DNA of 64,000 nt. It comes from Nannochloropsis salina CCMP1776. Taxonomy: Eukaryota; Sar; Eustigmatophyceae; Eustigmatales; Monodopsidaceae. Both the position numbers and the translations under genes were made by a program. Positions 44,864 through 57,102 of this stretch are shown here, one piece after another (the stretch's first letter is position 1; every line of letters begins with the position of its first letter). The DNA lies in contig SDOX01000006.1 in NCBI GenBank assembly GCA_004565275.1, forward strand, positions 1 to 64,000, in the 5' to 3' direction. Below the pieces are notes generated by a model. The model made no database searches. It was not told the DNA's origin and saw only the letters and a program-made list of their open reading frames with translations.

Positions 44864-47800
44864 TCAAAGCACGAGCACTTCCTCCACGATTTCCTCACCC
44901 AGCCGCTTGAAATCGCTCAAAACCTCTCCCACATTTGGGAGCATGAATGGTACTCCTTCACCGTTGATGTTCTCTCCCTTTTCGTCATCTGGCTTTACTT
45001 TGATCGGAATTTTCCCTCTACTCTGCAACACCGAAAAGGACGAGGAAAGGAACAGCCGTGGACGAAATCTTACCGCTAAGCCCTCCCTATGGCCTCCTTC
45101 AGCCCCCGCCATAAAAAATAAAGCCAAGCCTCCATATCTCTTTACCAATTTCTCCTGGTAGTCGCTCACTGGATCCATCCCCACCACCCGTTTCTGCGCC
45201 TGTACACCTGCCAGATTTTTGTACAGGTGTCCACAACGCAGAGCCTTGCAGCCTTTTTGGACTTCTTCCCACGCCCTCCATCCCTCACGATAGGGGCCAG
45301 AGAAGAGTGGACCTACCCATGCTGGCTTGAAACGGATCAATACGTCGAATTGAGGTGGCTGCAGGAGTGGCGACGAGGCCGCCTGGAAGGGGGAAGAAGG
45401 AATCACGGCAGCTCTCCATCCTCCCTCCTTTCCACCTTCCTCCATCCATGTCAACATTAATTGAAGCGAAATGGCAGCAAGGGCCTTCATTCGGGCTAGG
45501 ATTACGGGCTCTGGGCAAGAAGAGGATGTCCAGGAAGGTCGCCATCCCCTCTCTTTGTCGTACGGCGCTAGTAGGTACATCATAGACCCCTTTCCCTCCC
45601 GGACTCCGGCGTTGCCTTGATGTTTTTCGAAGGCTTTCCCAGCAGCCTCGTGGTCGGAAGGAAGAAGGGTGCGGTGCGGGTCAACAAGCAAGGGCGTGGA
45701 GTGCCAATCATGCGTGGAAAGGAAGGACAGGAAAGCGAGGAGGCCAGCGAGGAGGGACCCTGGGGGTCGGCCAGGTGGGGAGAAGAGCGCGGCAACGAGT
45801 AGTTCGAGGGCTTCCAGGGGGAGACACGGCGAGCTGGAAGCGGTTCCGGATGAGACAAAGGCGGAGTCGGAGGGTATAGGTGGGAGGAGATGATTGGAAA
45901 GCCAAATGGAGCATAAGCGGACAACGCGGCCGTACAGAGGATTGGCTGCGTGACAAGCTTGGATGAGTCGATGGTGGGTGGGAGCGCGTTCTGTCCAGCG
46001 CCCCACCTCCTCCTTCTCCACTCGCTCCCCCTCCAGACCAAGGAGAGAGCTTTCTTGAAAAACGGAGAGAGAAGCCCGGAACACATAGCCGTCTAGCATC
46101 ATATCCAGTGCGTTGGGGCCAGCCAGGGACGCTTTCACCTCAGGGTCGCGCTCAAGGCTGAGATAGACAGGGAGGGGGGGAAAAAGAGAGAAAAATAAAT
46201 TGAATTGCACGACACAATTCCATCGAAAGTTTATCGTCAGGGAGGAAAAGGCAAGAGATAAATCAATAGACATCGCGACAACACAGTGTCACATGCGTTG
46301 CGACGTCTCACCTCCGAGCAATCTGCAGCAAGAAAGCTGTCTGGGCCCGTCGAAGGGCTTCTAAGTCGTCGGGCCACTTGTTCGACTTCTGAAGCTGCAG
46401 CTGGATCGGAAGAGGGGCTGCGGGAAGTAGAGTGACGGGAAAATATATCAGAAGAAAGGAAAGCGATCCCAGAATCAATGTGGCTGTACGTAACCTCCCT
46501 CGCTCTGTTTGTTGCCCCCTCCCCGCAAGATCTCCGCCTATCTCTTCCCCGTACCGACTGTACGAGACACTTGCTGCCCCTCTAGACGCTTCAAGAGTCG
46601 ACTGGCTCCATGGACGAGGGGATGGGGAAAAGGGGGGAAGAGGGAGGTGTGCCGGAGGGCGGGAGAGAGGGGGGCGACCGCCTCGATGGCAAGAGGAAGG
46701 CAGGACGATACGCCTTCTTTGAGCTGGGAGTAGGAGGAAGGGGCGGTTTGAGGGAGCAAACGGTATATGACACTCAGCTAACGAGCAGCCAGCCTCACCC
46801 TATCCATTCCCCCTTCTGTTTCCGCTTCTTACCTTCGTCGTTAGGGAATCCAACGCCGTCAAAGCCGCCTTTGTCATTGCCTCAGGCGTCAAGGAGGGCG
46901 AGGGCAAGGACGAAGATGAGGACGCTCCATTCGCTGATCGCTCCTTAGAAAGCTCCAGCAACATATCCAATTCATTTCCCAAGATTCTCAGCGAGGTGGC
47001 AACAGAGGGAGGAAACCTATCCCCCATGAAAGTTCAGAGATCGATCAGCCTGCACCTCTCCCCCGCTATCTTCGGTACCATTCACAAATTCCTTAGCGTC
47101 ACACATTTCCCTGGCTTCTTCCTCCCCCACCCTCCCCTACCGCCTTCCCTCCTATCTTACCGATGCCGCAGGTGGTACCCCAAGGTATACCGCATAATCT
47201 CTTCCACTATCTTGTGCCTGTCTCCACCTGCATAAGCAGTGACAGCGCCCTCTGTGAGCAGACGAATCATCCAACACCTCTCGATGCCTCCTTTTCCTCT
47301 GAATTGAATTTCCCTCCTATAGCTTCCTGGACTCTGTCCATCCAGCTTACCTCCTCTCCACACTACGGCCTCTACAATGGCCCCGTCTTTGAAGCGTCGA
47401 AGCTCTGCTTTTTGGCCCCAGAATGCGCGAAACTGATCGTGCAAAGAAGAAAAAACAAGGGTTGGGTGAGCAAACAAGATGAAGATCGAAGGGGGGGATT
47501 GACGAAAAGAAACGACGAGGAGTAAAAAAGCGCGGCTGATCTAAGGACAGTCAATACAAGCCCCAACCATTCGCTCTTCCACCACGTCCCACCCGTCTTC
47601 ATTCTCCCCATTATTTCGAAGCCACACTCACCTCTCTCGCCTTTGTCTCCTCCTCAGCCGGTGGTCCCCGATCCACAAGTCGCAACGCCTGCATAGGGTC
47701 GATTGAGATGCCCACCCATACCCATCCCCGCTCCCCCTTTCTTCCCACGTTCTGCTCAACACAGCAAGCAGCGGGCAAGGCACGCACGCGGTGCGCACGG

Positions 47801-50800
47801 TTCCCCAGGGCGAGGCTGAGGATCTGTGCGGCTTTTCGGGACAAGTAGGAGGAGACGGGAAGATCGCAGCAGACGCGTTCTTCCTCCTGAAAAGTAGAAA
47901 AGAAATTGAAAAGGAAGGAAACCAGGAAATAAGATACAATAAATCAACAAGGAACATGAGAGAGGGCAAGAAAAGAGAGACGAGGAGAACAGACACCGAT
48001 TGTCCGCGGATTCGTTTATTTGAACGAATACCTCTGTGGAGATCAGCCCGTCCGACTTGAGAAGAATGCATACCTGTGCTGTCGCTACGCTGACCGCGTC
48101 GGTGGCCTGCTCACTTTTCGAACGGAGGGGAAGGCGCAGGTAGTAGTCAAAGGTGCCCAAAAAGGGAAAGGGCGTGAGGAATAGGACGGTCGAGGCAGAG
48201 CGGACCTGTGCGAAGCAAAGGAGGAGGAAATTACGAGGAGAAAGGTCAAGGTGAGCGGGGGAGAGAGGGTGAATTGGTGAGAAGGAAGGAAGATGCGACC
48301 ATGCTACATGGCGCGCCTGACAGGGGCTGGTGTGAAGCCGTCCTCCTGCCAGCTCTCTTTCTTCTCTTTGCATCTGGCCACTTACATCGGTCCGCAATAA
48401 CTTGAGAGCCCGATTCGCCTCCTCCTGAAGCTCGGCACAGGCGGAGCGGGAGAGGTATGTGAAGGCATTCCCTCCCGTTTCTTCGATCAGCAGACATGCC
48501 ACAAAAGCACCCACGAAAAGTGACGGGTCTAGAGAAGAGGCTGTGTCCGCACAGAGAGAGAAAAAGAGGCCCAGGACAAAGATTGTGAAAAACTGCCCTT
48601 GTACAAGAGACCTCTCGAGTTGTCAAGTCTGACTAAGACTTCTGATTGTTCACCCTTGCAGTTCCCCTCTCTTCTCTTCTCCGGGGCCGCAATTTCCGGT
48701 TCGAGTCCGAGATGCCAAAGCGTTCTAATGTGCCTAGTCTTGTTCAATCTCACACCCAGCCTCAACTCTTTGAGATATGAATAATCCAGCCTTCCTCCTC
48801 CTTACCTCCCTTCAGTAGTAAAGGTTTGGTCCCCGTTTCGGTCAAGTCGGTCTCGGCAAGAAACTGGAGCATCACCATCAGGGCGGGAAGAACTTCCATC
48901 CTGTGGAAGGAGGGCCGGTGACGTGGAGAAAGGTGGGCGGAATAGGGACAGAAAGGGCGCAAAAATGGAATACATTGAAGAGCAGAGGCATAAATTCCAC
49001 AAACGTACCTGGGATTGAGCCGCCTCTCTTGAAGAAGGAATGCAGCCAGACAGAGGAGGGAGAAGCCGTCGAAGGAGTCCGACGCAGAGAGCGAGCCCCG
49101 CTGAGCGAGCCAGACCTGACGGGAATATCGAGGAAGAAGAGGGAGAGGACAAATTAAGGCCCTGTATAAGGATGGGATGGCATGAAAGCACACGCATTCG
49201 TCCTGGAAGGGATTACGACACAATTTCCCTGCAACCTTCCTTTTTGTCTTCCCCCTACAGCCGTATTTCCTACATATTTCTCACCTTCAAGAGGACAACT
49301 GCCTGTTTCACTCCTGTACATTCCCGCCCTAGCCACGAATGTAACACGGCCAAATGCTGTTTGAACGAGCCCTCCTGGAGGATGCCTTGGGAATAGTGTG
49401 GAGTCGAGGGCTCGGGACCGTCCTTCCAGGACTGAGAGGGAGGAGGAAAGACGCCAAATGAGGGGGAAAATGGGGACGACAGAGATTGGTCTAGGGCTGA
49501 ATGCAGAGGATACGTGACGGTAGATGCAAGCGCGTTCCAGTTTCCACCATCCCCGGGCACTTGCTCCCTTTCATCACCCACACATTCTTCCTCTAGCCAT
49601 GAATCTCACTCTCTCTTCCCTTTACCTGTCGTCGAACATTGCATCGGTGCGGGTTTAGCTTTTGTCGCTCCATGATGCCCCCTCCTTTCATTGCGTCCTC
49701 AGCCTCTCCTTTCTTTCCTGGCCCCTTCTTCTTGCTGTTGACCCCACCCTTCACATCGTCGACGAGGGCAATCGAAGGCCAAAGTCGCACCCTGTTGGAA
49801 ATACCGAGACAATAAGCCTCATTGCAACCTATCTTCCGTCCTTCCTGCCCTCCTCCCTCTTCCCCCCCTCCCTCCATCCTCACTTGACTCCTCCAGTATG
49901 GGCTGTGGGCGTGAGGACAAGGAGAGGCCGGCGATGGTCCCCCTTGAAGGCCTCCACCTCTATCGATCTGCAACACGTATAAGGAGGCAAAGAGGAAGAG
50001 AAGCGAGGAGGTGGAGCAACTCAAAGATAGCGCAAGGGGAGGCACGGTGGGAAGAAGCAGCTTTCGGTCCACAAAAACGTGCAGGGGGTCCGGGGCGAGA
50101 GGTCGGCGCCAACCCTCATCCCTCCCTACCCACCTGATGGCCTCCACTCCCTCCAACTCCTGCTTGATATGGGCCAGGTAGGCGTTCCGTCTGTTGTGAT
50201 ACCGGTAGTTCAACCACGGCCAGCGAGGACCGAAGGTGGGGGCTGGAACCTCCACAGCCACGTCCACGGAAGGCGCCTGGAGAGAAGAAAAGCGGAGCCG
50301 CGAGAGTGGAAGAGGAGTCAAGGGAAGCAAGCTCAAGGGGCCACGTCGACGGCCTTTCCCCCCATTCCCTCGCGCCCCCCTCCTTTCCATCCATTCCTCC
50401 CCGCCGGACTCCTCACGTACCGGTTTGCTCAAAGCGCCCAGCATGAAGGAACCCACCACCTCCACTTGACGGGGGGGGAGGAAGGGAAGGGGGGCAGACG
50501 AGGCCTCGGGCCATTGCACGTGTGGGGTGAACGGGAAAGCGGGGTCTGAGGCCTCCGCAGGCATGGTCTAGGCCAAGGGCGGTGGAGACCAGGTAGGGGA
50601 AGAAGAGAGAGGTTGGCAGGTAAGGAAACGGGAGAGGAGGGCATGTCGACCAGAACCGCACTTTGCACTGCACTCTACTTTGTGTCCATTGCCCTCTCTG
50701 ACTTACCCCACTTTTCATCCCCAACAGCGTCTCTCGCAACGTGAATAAAAATTTCGTTAAGGCCTTCCTGACTGCGGTAGGGCTCCCTATTTGCTCGCTC

Positions 50801-51509
50801 CATCCCGATAGGTGCACGTCTGCCAAAACTTCTTGTACTTGAAGGCGTAGGAGATTCCGATTGAAAAGAGCTTCGGGCTGACGAAGGTACCTCTCTTCCT
50901 CTTCAGTGGGAGGGGCATACCTATTGTCGCCAAGAAAGGCCACATAAAGGAAATTTTCGTTGGTGTGAGGTGCAGGACACAGAGGGAGCTTATAATGTGA
51001 TCCATCGCGCACCTCCACGGGATACAAGCCGCACACAGAGCCACATTGCATCCATATTCAAATTTATATGGAACCACTCACCGCCCTCGTTTGGTAGGTC
51101 GACTGTTTCCTCCTTTAGTCTCTAAGTGTTCCGTTTCGTCCTCGTCGTCTTCTTCATCTTCAACCTCTTCCTCTTCCTCCTCCTCCTTCTCCTCCTCTTC
51201 CCCATCTTCCTCCTCCTCCTCTGCTTCCTCCTCTTCCTCGTCCTCCTCCATCTCTTCCTCCTCTTCTACATTTTCTACCTCCTCCTCCTCTTCCTCTTCC
51301 TCTTCCTCCTCCTCCTCCTCCTCGTCTACTTCCTCCTCCTCCTCTTCTCCTTCCTCCGTGTCCTCCTCGTGGTCGTCGCTCTCTGGCATATTTTCACTGC
51401 TATCCTCGTTTTCAAAGTCCTTCTCTTCCCCTAATTTTAAGATTCCTGCATCCTTTGACTCCTCGAGCTCTCGCAGGGCAGCTCCTACATGAATTTTTTT
51501 CTTGCCCAT
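44864..51509 (-). CDS. UTP22: U3 snoRNP-associated ribosome-biogenesis factor NRAP/UTP22
   Basis: Eighteen exons, complement(44864..46157, 46312..46417, 46555..46723, 46833..47016, 47161..47227, 47351..47432, 47632..47886, 48074..48205, 48386..48528, 48806..48900, 49009..49115, 49285..49431, 49626..49791, 49884..49967, 50134..50276, 50421..50567, 50707..50920, 51082..51509), 1,320 residues, all phases closing. UTP22 is part of the UTP-C unit of the small-subunit processome that processes pre-18S rRNA in the nucleolus. The fold is a tandem of inactive nucleotidyltransferase domains. Visible landmarks: APPTEEEERYLRQPE, VVGSFMLGAL, LNYRYHNRRNAYL, FKGDHRRPLLVLTP, VWLAQRG, FRAFWGQKAELRRFKDG, KSNKWPDDLEALRRAQTAF, and RLCSIWLSNHLL...LELLVAALF...FLSFLSTHDW. 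The first exon adds a very acidic Glu-rich stretch of about 75 residues after a short basic start. It ends 271 bases from the SYF1 stop. Confidence 0.92.
51150..51360 (-). repeat. (GAG/GAA)n trinucleotide tract coding for poly-Glu
   Basis: On the minus strand an imperfect GAG/GAA array encodes the acidic region of NRAP exon 1. It stays in frame, with scattered Val, Asp and Met codons, so it is an old, interrupted array. Confidence 0.85.
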
Positions 51510-52799
51510 ACTTGACAAGCCTCAGCCCTGCGAGCTGATGCCCTGTTGACACATAAAGTAAAAAAGGAAAAATAAACGCAATTTACAAACAGTATTTTCA
51601 AAGTGCAGATTACACCGTGTAGCCTCCTCACAAGCAGGGCTGCGTTTAAGGCAACTCAAGACGGAACGTGCGTTGTGAAGTATCTTTGGGTGGCTGGCGC
51701 CCTCGCCTTTCCTACCGACGGCCCAAGCGCTTATCCAGCGAGCATGGAGGTCGAACAACATAATCAATACGGAGGCTGATGTAAACAAACCTTTTTCGTA
51801 ATCTACATCTTTGTCAACGTGAAATATAAAGCAAAAAGGTGTGCAATTATGTATGAGATAACTGGAGCACAAGTCAAAAAAGACACAATTTTTGATCTGT
51901 ACTCTTGCCTGCAGGCCACAAAATAAGTACAAAAAGTAAAAACACACTTTTCTCGGCATCTGAAAATTTTGGCACGTGAGACTCTACCGCATTGAATAAT
52001 CGAAGAAATACTACCAGATAGAGGGAGAAATCCTATTTCGGCAGATTTTGATTCTCATTTACTTGCATCGTCCAAGACGCAAGATTTTTGCTTTCCGGGA
52101 GGTTATTAGGTCACCCAGTGTACACCTTTTTCTCAATTTCTGACGATTTTATCACGAAATTTGGCATGTTTTTGAGTAAATATATTCTAGTAGCATAAAT
52201 ATAAAATATTATGGATTTCTTTTCAATTCGTTGCGGCCAAGAGGAGACCATAAAAGCTGTCTTGTGGATGGTTATGATGGTAGTCTTACAATGCTCGAGA
52301 GACATGATGAGTTCTCTGCCAAAAGTGAGAGCAATGTACGCCTCGCGATCGTCTACTTGACACTAAAAAATAAATGTAATGTTTTGGTGTTCTCATAGGT
52401 GCGTCCCATGATGAAATTTAGAATATAAATATGATAGTTGCTGGTTAGGAGAAAATTTCAAAATTGGACATATGAAAAATCGGAAAACATCCTGCCACGC
52501 GTCATCCGTGACCCACATCTTGCCCCTCCCCCCCAGTATGTTGAGGGCGAAATACTGTTATATCTGAATGTAGGGGTGTTCAACGAGTTGTAATGATTTT
52601 TTTTAAATATGCATATACATTCCAACAGCCCCAAAGTTTAGCGAGGCGAAGCACTTCGAACGATTAAAAGCAACAAGAGCATGCACGTGGCATGTCAAGG
52701 TCGTCCACAGCAATCGAAAGCATATACTGTACGCCGATAAGTTTAATTTTACCGACATACAGCAAAGCTGGACAATAGCCATCATGCAGCCATACTCCC
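51510..52799. other. AT-rich intergenic region between EMC1 and NRAP
   Basis: About 1.3 kb upstream of NRAP and downstream of EMC1, both on the minus strand. It is much more AT-rich than the flanking exons. Only short frames; no domain, repeat, tRNA or snRNA recognised. It must contain the NRAP promoter. Confidence 0.5.
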
Positions 52800-55700
52800 T
52801 CAAGCCCATGCTTCTCGCAGAGCTTTCGCCTGGGCCGCTTTCCCCAAAAATCCGACCCCTACCACGGAAATAAGCAAAACCAAGGAAACCAATACGTGGT
52901 TGAAGGTGTCCGGCAATAGGTCAAAGGGCTTGTGACTGGGATAGAGACGCGTGAAGTACAAATCCAGGTCCCCCACGCCGAGAAGAAGCGTGGTGGATTC
53001 TAAGGAGGAAGGGGCGGTGTATAGGGAATGTAGGCCGTGGAGTGTATGGTTGTACGTCACCACATGAGGAGGGAGGACAGGGAGATGCGGGGCGTAGGGT
53101 AAGAGACCCTCCGCCTTCTCTGCTTTGGAAAGCGGAAGGGCAGTGGGACGACGAGGGTCCAGGAGGCGACGGTCAAGAAGGAGAATCTGTCCAGGTTCGA
53201 AACCGACCAGCAATGCTTTGGTGGTGATCCCGCGGGCCGTTAGGGTGCTGCCCAGCGTCAGGATGGGATGCGGGAAGAGGAAGGTCTGTTGGAGGGCGAC
53301 TGGAGCAGCGTCGCCGTCGAAAGAAGAGGTGCTGCGGCCCAGGAAGGAAGTGAGAACGGAGGGGAAAGGCGACGTGAGCAGTCGACAGGATATTTACCCG
53401 GCATATGAAAATCTCATCTCTCGACGCCCTTCCTCTCACCGTTCTTTGAACTCGGGAGAGGTGAACAGTCCGAGGCCTTTCCTGTCAATGAAGCCGTCAT
53501 ACAAGGTGATCGAGCCGATTTCAGTACGCTGCGCCTGCACGAGGGACAGAGAAAGAAAGAGGGGAAGATATGAGTCATGAAGGCAAGAAGGCAACTCTGA
53601 GACGTACTCTGGCACACGTTGGGGGTCAAACTGGCAGCAACATGACGGGGAGAAATGGAAAGACCACTTGCTCTCTTCCTGCCTCCCGCCCGCCCTTCCT
53701 TCAACCCCTCCCTCCCTCGCAACCTTGCAATTCCAATAGGAGTAAATTAGCCAATTTTCCATTAGCCGCATCCGCACCGGCCCTTGGGCGTGAAAATGTG
53801 ACACACGATAGAGCACCCTCCCCGACACAGTGTCCATCAAGGTGACATACAGGGTCGAGACTTCCTTCCCGCCCTCGGCCCCTCCCTGCCTCCCTCCCTC
53901 CTGGCTGCCCTCGTCTCTGGTCACATTGAGGGAGGCAGGAGGAGGGGATGGAGGGAGAGAGGCGGTGCTGGCGAGGGCCACAATGTAAGGATTCAAATAC
54001 TTGAGCAGGAGCGCACCGTCCCCCAATGGGTGAAAGGAGGGAGCCGTCATGGTCTCACGAACATCCGGGTAGGCAGTGCCGACCACGCGCTCGCTCGGAC
54101 TGGGGAGGGAGGAAGCGCCGACAATAGCAGACTGGAAGGGCCAGGCAGGGGAAGAAGGCGCGGAAGAGGGCTTGAGAAGGCGGTAGGTCTGGAGGGAGGC
54201 GCCGCCCGAGGAAGGGGTTGAGAGGGTGTGATAGAAGATAGGGCGATCCCCAAGACTCTCTTCGGTCCCAGCCTCCCTCCCGCCCAAGGCGCCTTGGGCA
54301 CAGGAAGACCCGTCGAGGAATCGAGCCCGATGACCGGTGGCATTGCGGGTGTCCACGAGAAGGAGACGAGGAGGAGAGGAGGAGGAGGAGGAGGAGGAGG
54401 AGCTCGCGATGGGGAAGAGGAGGAGGGAGGAGGACGGGGCCGGGGGGGTCAGACCCAAGATGGGGAGTGAGGCTATCTCATGACCTGGGAGCGGAAAGCA
54501 TGTCGCAGAAATTTGAGGAGGGAAATGGAGCGTCAGAACATACCTTCCATCTTCCCCCTTATGTCTCTCCTCCTTCCCTTCCTCCCTCCCTTCACTTCCC
54601 GATTCCTACCGGTGGCAATGTCCAACCAAATCGCCAGCCCTTCTCCTCCTTCGCCCACCACAAGCACCTCGTCTCCTTGCTGCACCATCCTCCACCGCGC
54701 TCCTTCCCTTCCTTCGACCGAGGGGAGGTCGCGCGTCCAGAGGACGGTGCCGCCGTGGGAGGAAAGGAGGGCGATGAGCCGGGAGGAAGATGCGCAGAGG
54801 AAGAGGAGGATTTTGGTCAGCCCGAAGTGCGGGTCTCGGACAGAGGAAGACGAAGGGGAGGGCGGGAGCACGACGCTCTGGAAAGATGGGGAAGATAGAG
54901 GGGAATGAAAGGTAAGGATCAAACTTTGAACATCGCAGGCGCCCTGCGGGTCAGACCCTTACCAGCACTTTTTCGAGTAGGGGCGAGGGTGCCAGTGCCT
55001 CGGTCACGTCCTCTCTCCCGCTCCTTTTCTCTCCCTCCGCCTGGGGTCGATGGTCGACGATCAAGACCTGTGCGACGTCTGCCAGACACTCTTCCCGGAG
55101 CCAAACTGGACGAGGAGAGAGGGAGGATAGAGGGGGAGGTAAAGAGGGAAAACGTTTGACTATGGAGAGACTCGGGGGCCAAGAAAAGACGAGCCCGTGC
55201 CTCTCTTCTCAACGAGTTCCCTTTCCTCCTTTCTTCCTTGCCCCCTCCTCCCTCCTCCCTTGCCCCCGCACTCATCCCCCGTACCTAATCGGTCGTCCAT
55301 GGTCTGGAGCACCAAGGTCTCTGCCTTGTCGACCGTCAACACCAGCAAATCGCTCTCCTTCCCCTCCTTCTCTTCCTCCCTCCAGCCGCCTCTCATCCCG
55401 CCCCAAAGGCCCCGTAAGGACCGTCTGCCCCCCAATGTCACCCTCCCCACTGACTGCCCATCCACGACCCGAAATACTTCCACTCCTGGTCCCTGATTCT
55501 CTTCCTCCCGCAGGACGTACGGGCCCGCACGGAAAGCGAGGGAGAGAGAGGGGGAGGACGGGGGGGCGACCAGGCGCTGCACAAACTTCCCCTGCGTGAG
55601 GGTGATCTCAACGACAGCTCCGGAGTCCGAGAGGACAAGGCAGGAGGCGCTGAGGGATGAGGGGTGGGAGGACGCAATGGGGGAGGAGAGGACGCCGTGC

Positions 55701-57102
55701 GGGGTCGCTTTGGCGCCGGAGGGATTGACAAGCTGCATGTCAGCAGCGGAGAGGGAGGAGGAGGAAGGTGGGGAAAGAAGGAGGAGGGCGAGGCTCCGTG
55801 CGGGTGCAGGGCGAGCAAAGGCATGAAGCGAGGGGGTACTGTTGAGAAATGAATAGAGGAAAGGAGACATAGAGTGAGACGTATGACGACGGTAAAATGC
55901 AGAGCCTGCTACGCTGATGTCAGACGGTATGGCCCGCAGCACGTCGCCTGGGTTCTCAACGCTGCCTCCCCTTTCTTTCCCACAAGGAGTCTCTTGTTCT
56001 CGTTTCAAAACCACTCACCCATGCGATATCAAGCCACCATCCGAGAAGCTCACACTTTTTATCTTCTCTACATTCTCCCCCCCGAGTCGGACCAAGAGCG
56101 CCCGGGCTTTCCCATCGCTACCCTCGCCCACCACCACAACGCCTTTCTCAGTGCCCCCTTCCACCGGTACAACCCCGGTAACAGCCATAAGCTCGACGGC
56201 AGGAGCCTTCCAAATGCGTGTTCCATCAACGGCTGACAAGAAGTAAGTCTCGCCGGTCTCTCCATCGACCGCGACAACCGTATCAGGGAAGAGGGCGAGA
56301 AAGCCGCCCTCCTTCGCTTTCACCCCTTTCCCGACCGGTGCACCGGAAGCGGGGACGGTGACATGCCACATAAGGTTTCCATCAAATAGGCGCCACGCCC
56401 ACACGCCTAGGGCGGCGGTGCTCGGGTCGCTGTGGGAGGAGGTTAGGAGACGGGTCAAAGAGTGAGGGAGGTGAATCCCACCTGATAAAAATAAAGCAAA
56501 GATCAACCAACAAAAACATGCATGTCGCCTCGCCATTCACGAAGTTACCCCTCCATAAGAAGACAAGTAGCATATTTTGCTTTGCCGGAACTGACCGAGT
56601 CAAGGCCATGACCAAGCGCTTCTGCGGATGCAGGACAAGTTCAAGGACCTTCACTGCTGGCTTTTCGTCTTTGTCCATTGTTCCTCCGTCTCGCACGGGA
56701 AGAGAGACTGGGGCGGCGAGCGGGATGACTTGGCGCCAGAGCAAAGAGCCGTCCGAATTGCTAGCGGAGGCCACAGCCACTGCTCCGTATGATGAGGCGA
56801 GTAGGAGAAAATTGCCCTGTAAAAGATAGCAAAGTTCCATGAAGAAACGAAGAGTACCGATGGTTTAAGTTGAACCATTAGACGTCGGTAAAATATTGCT
56901 GATTTCCTCCTTGCTCCAACTCCATTCGCATTTTTCATACCTCGAACCGTGCGTGGCACACGGGGCCCAATAATGACTTATGCCAGTCAAACTTTCCAGC
57001 ATCCTCTTCATAGAGAGCATAGACCGATGGGAACAGGAACAAGAAAGACACATACACGAAGGAGACAAAGATAGAGAGCCGTCTGAAGCAGGGGTAAGGC
57101 AT
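52800..57102 (-). CDS. EMC1: ER membrane protein complex subunit 1
   Basis: Nine exons, complement(52800..53331, 53440..53534, 53724..54484, 54610..54877, 54963..55105, 55285..55838, 56019..56429, 56596..56816, 56941..57102), 1,048 residues. EMC1 is the largest lumenal subunit of the EMC insertase, which places tail-anchored and multi-pass proteins into the ER membrane. The ATG at 57102 gives a good signal peptide cut near residue 29, leaving LYEEDAGKFDW, the conserved start of mature EMC1. A beta-propeller made of PQQ-like strands follows (LLWRQVI, VVAVDGETGETYFLSAVDGTRIW). Then come VWLREECLADV, HFGLTK, YWNCK, RTEIGSITLYDGFIDRKG, the conserved DUF1620 end with GITTKALLVGF and LDPRRP, and a single C-terminal membrane helix. 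Low-complexity Ser and Gly runs sit in the 761-base exon. Confidence 0.93.

Noticed and set aside
51046-51492. Poly-Ser frame on the + strand
   Set aside because: It is the antisense reading of the Glu-coding array of NRAP exon 1.
52800-57102. EMC1 and NRAP considered as a co-transcribed pair
   Set aside because: They share a strand but are 1.3 kb apart, each has its own signals and roles, and nothing suggests a shared transcript.
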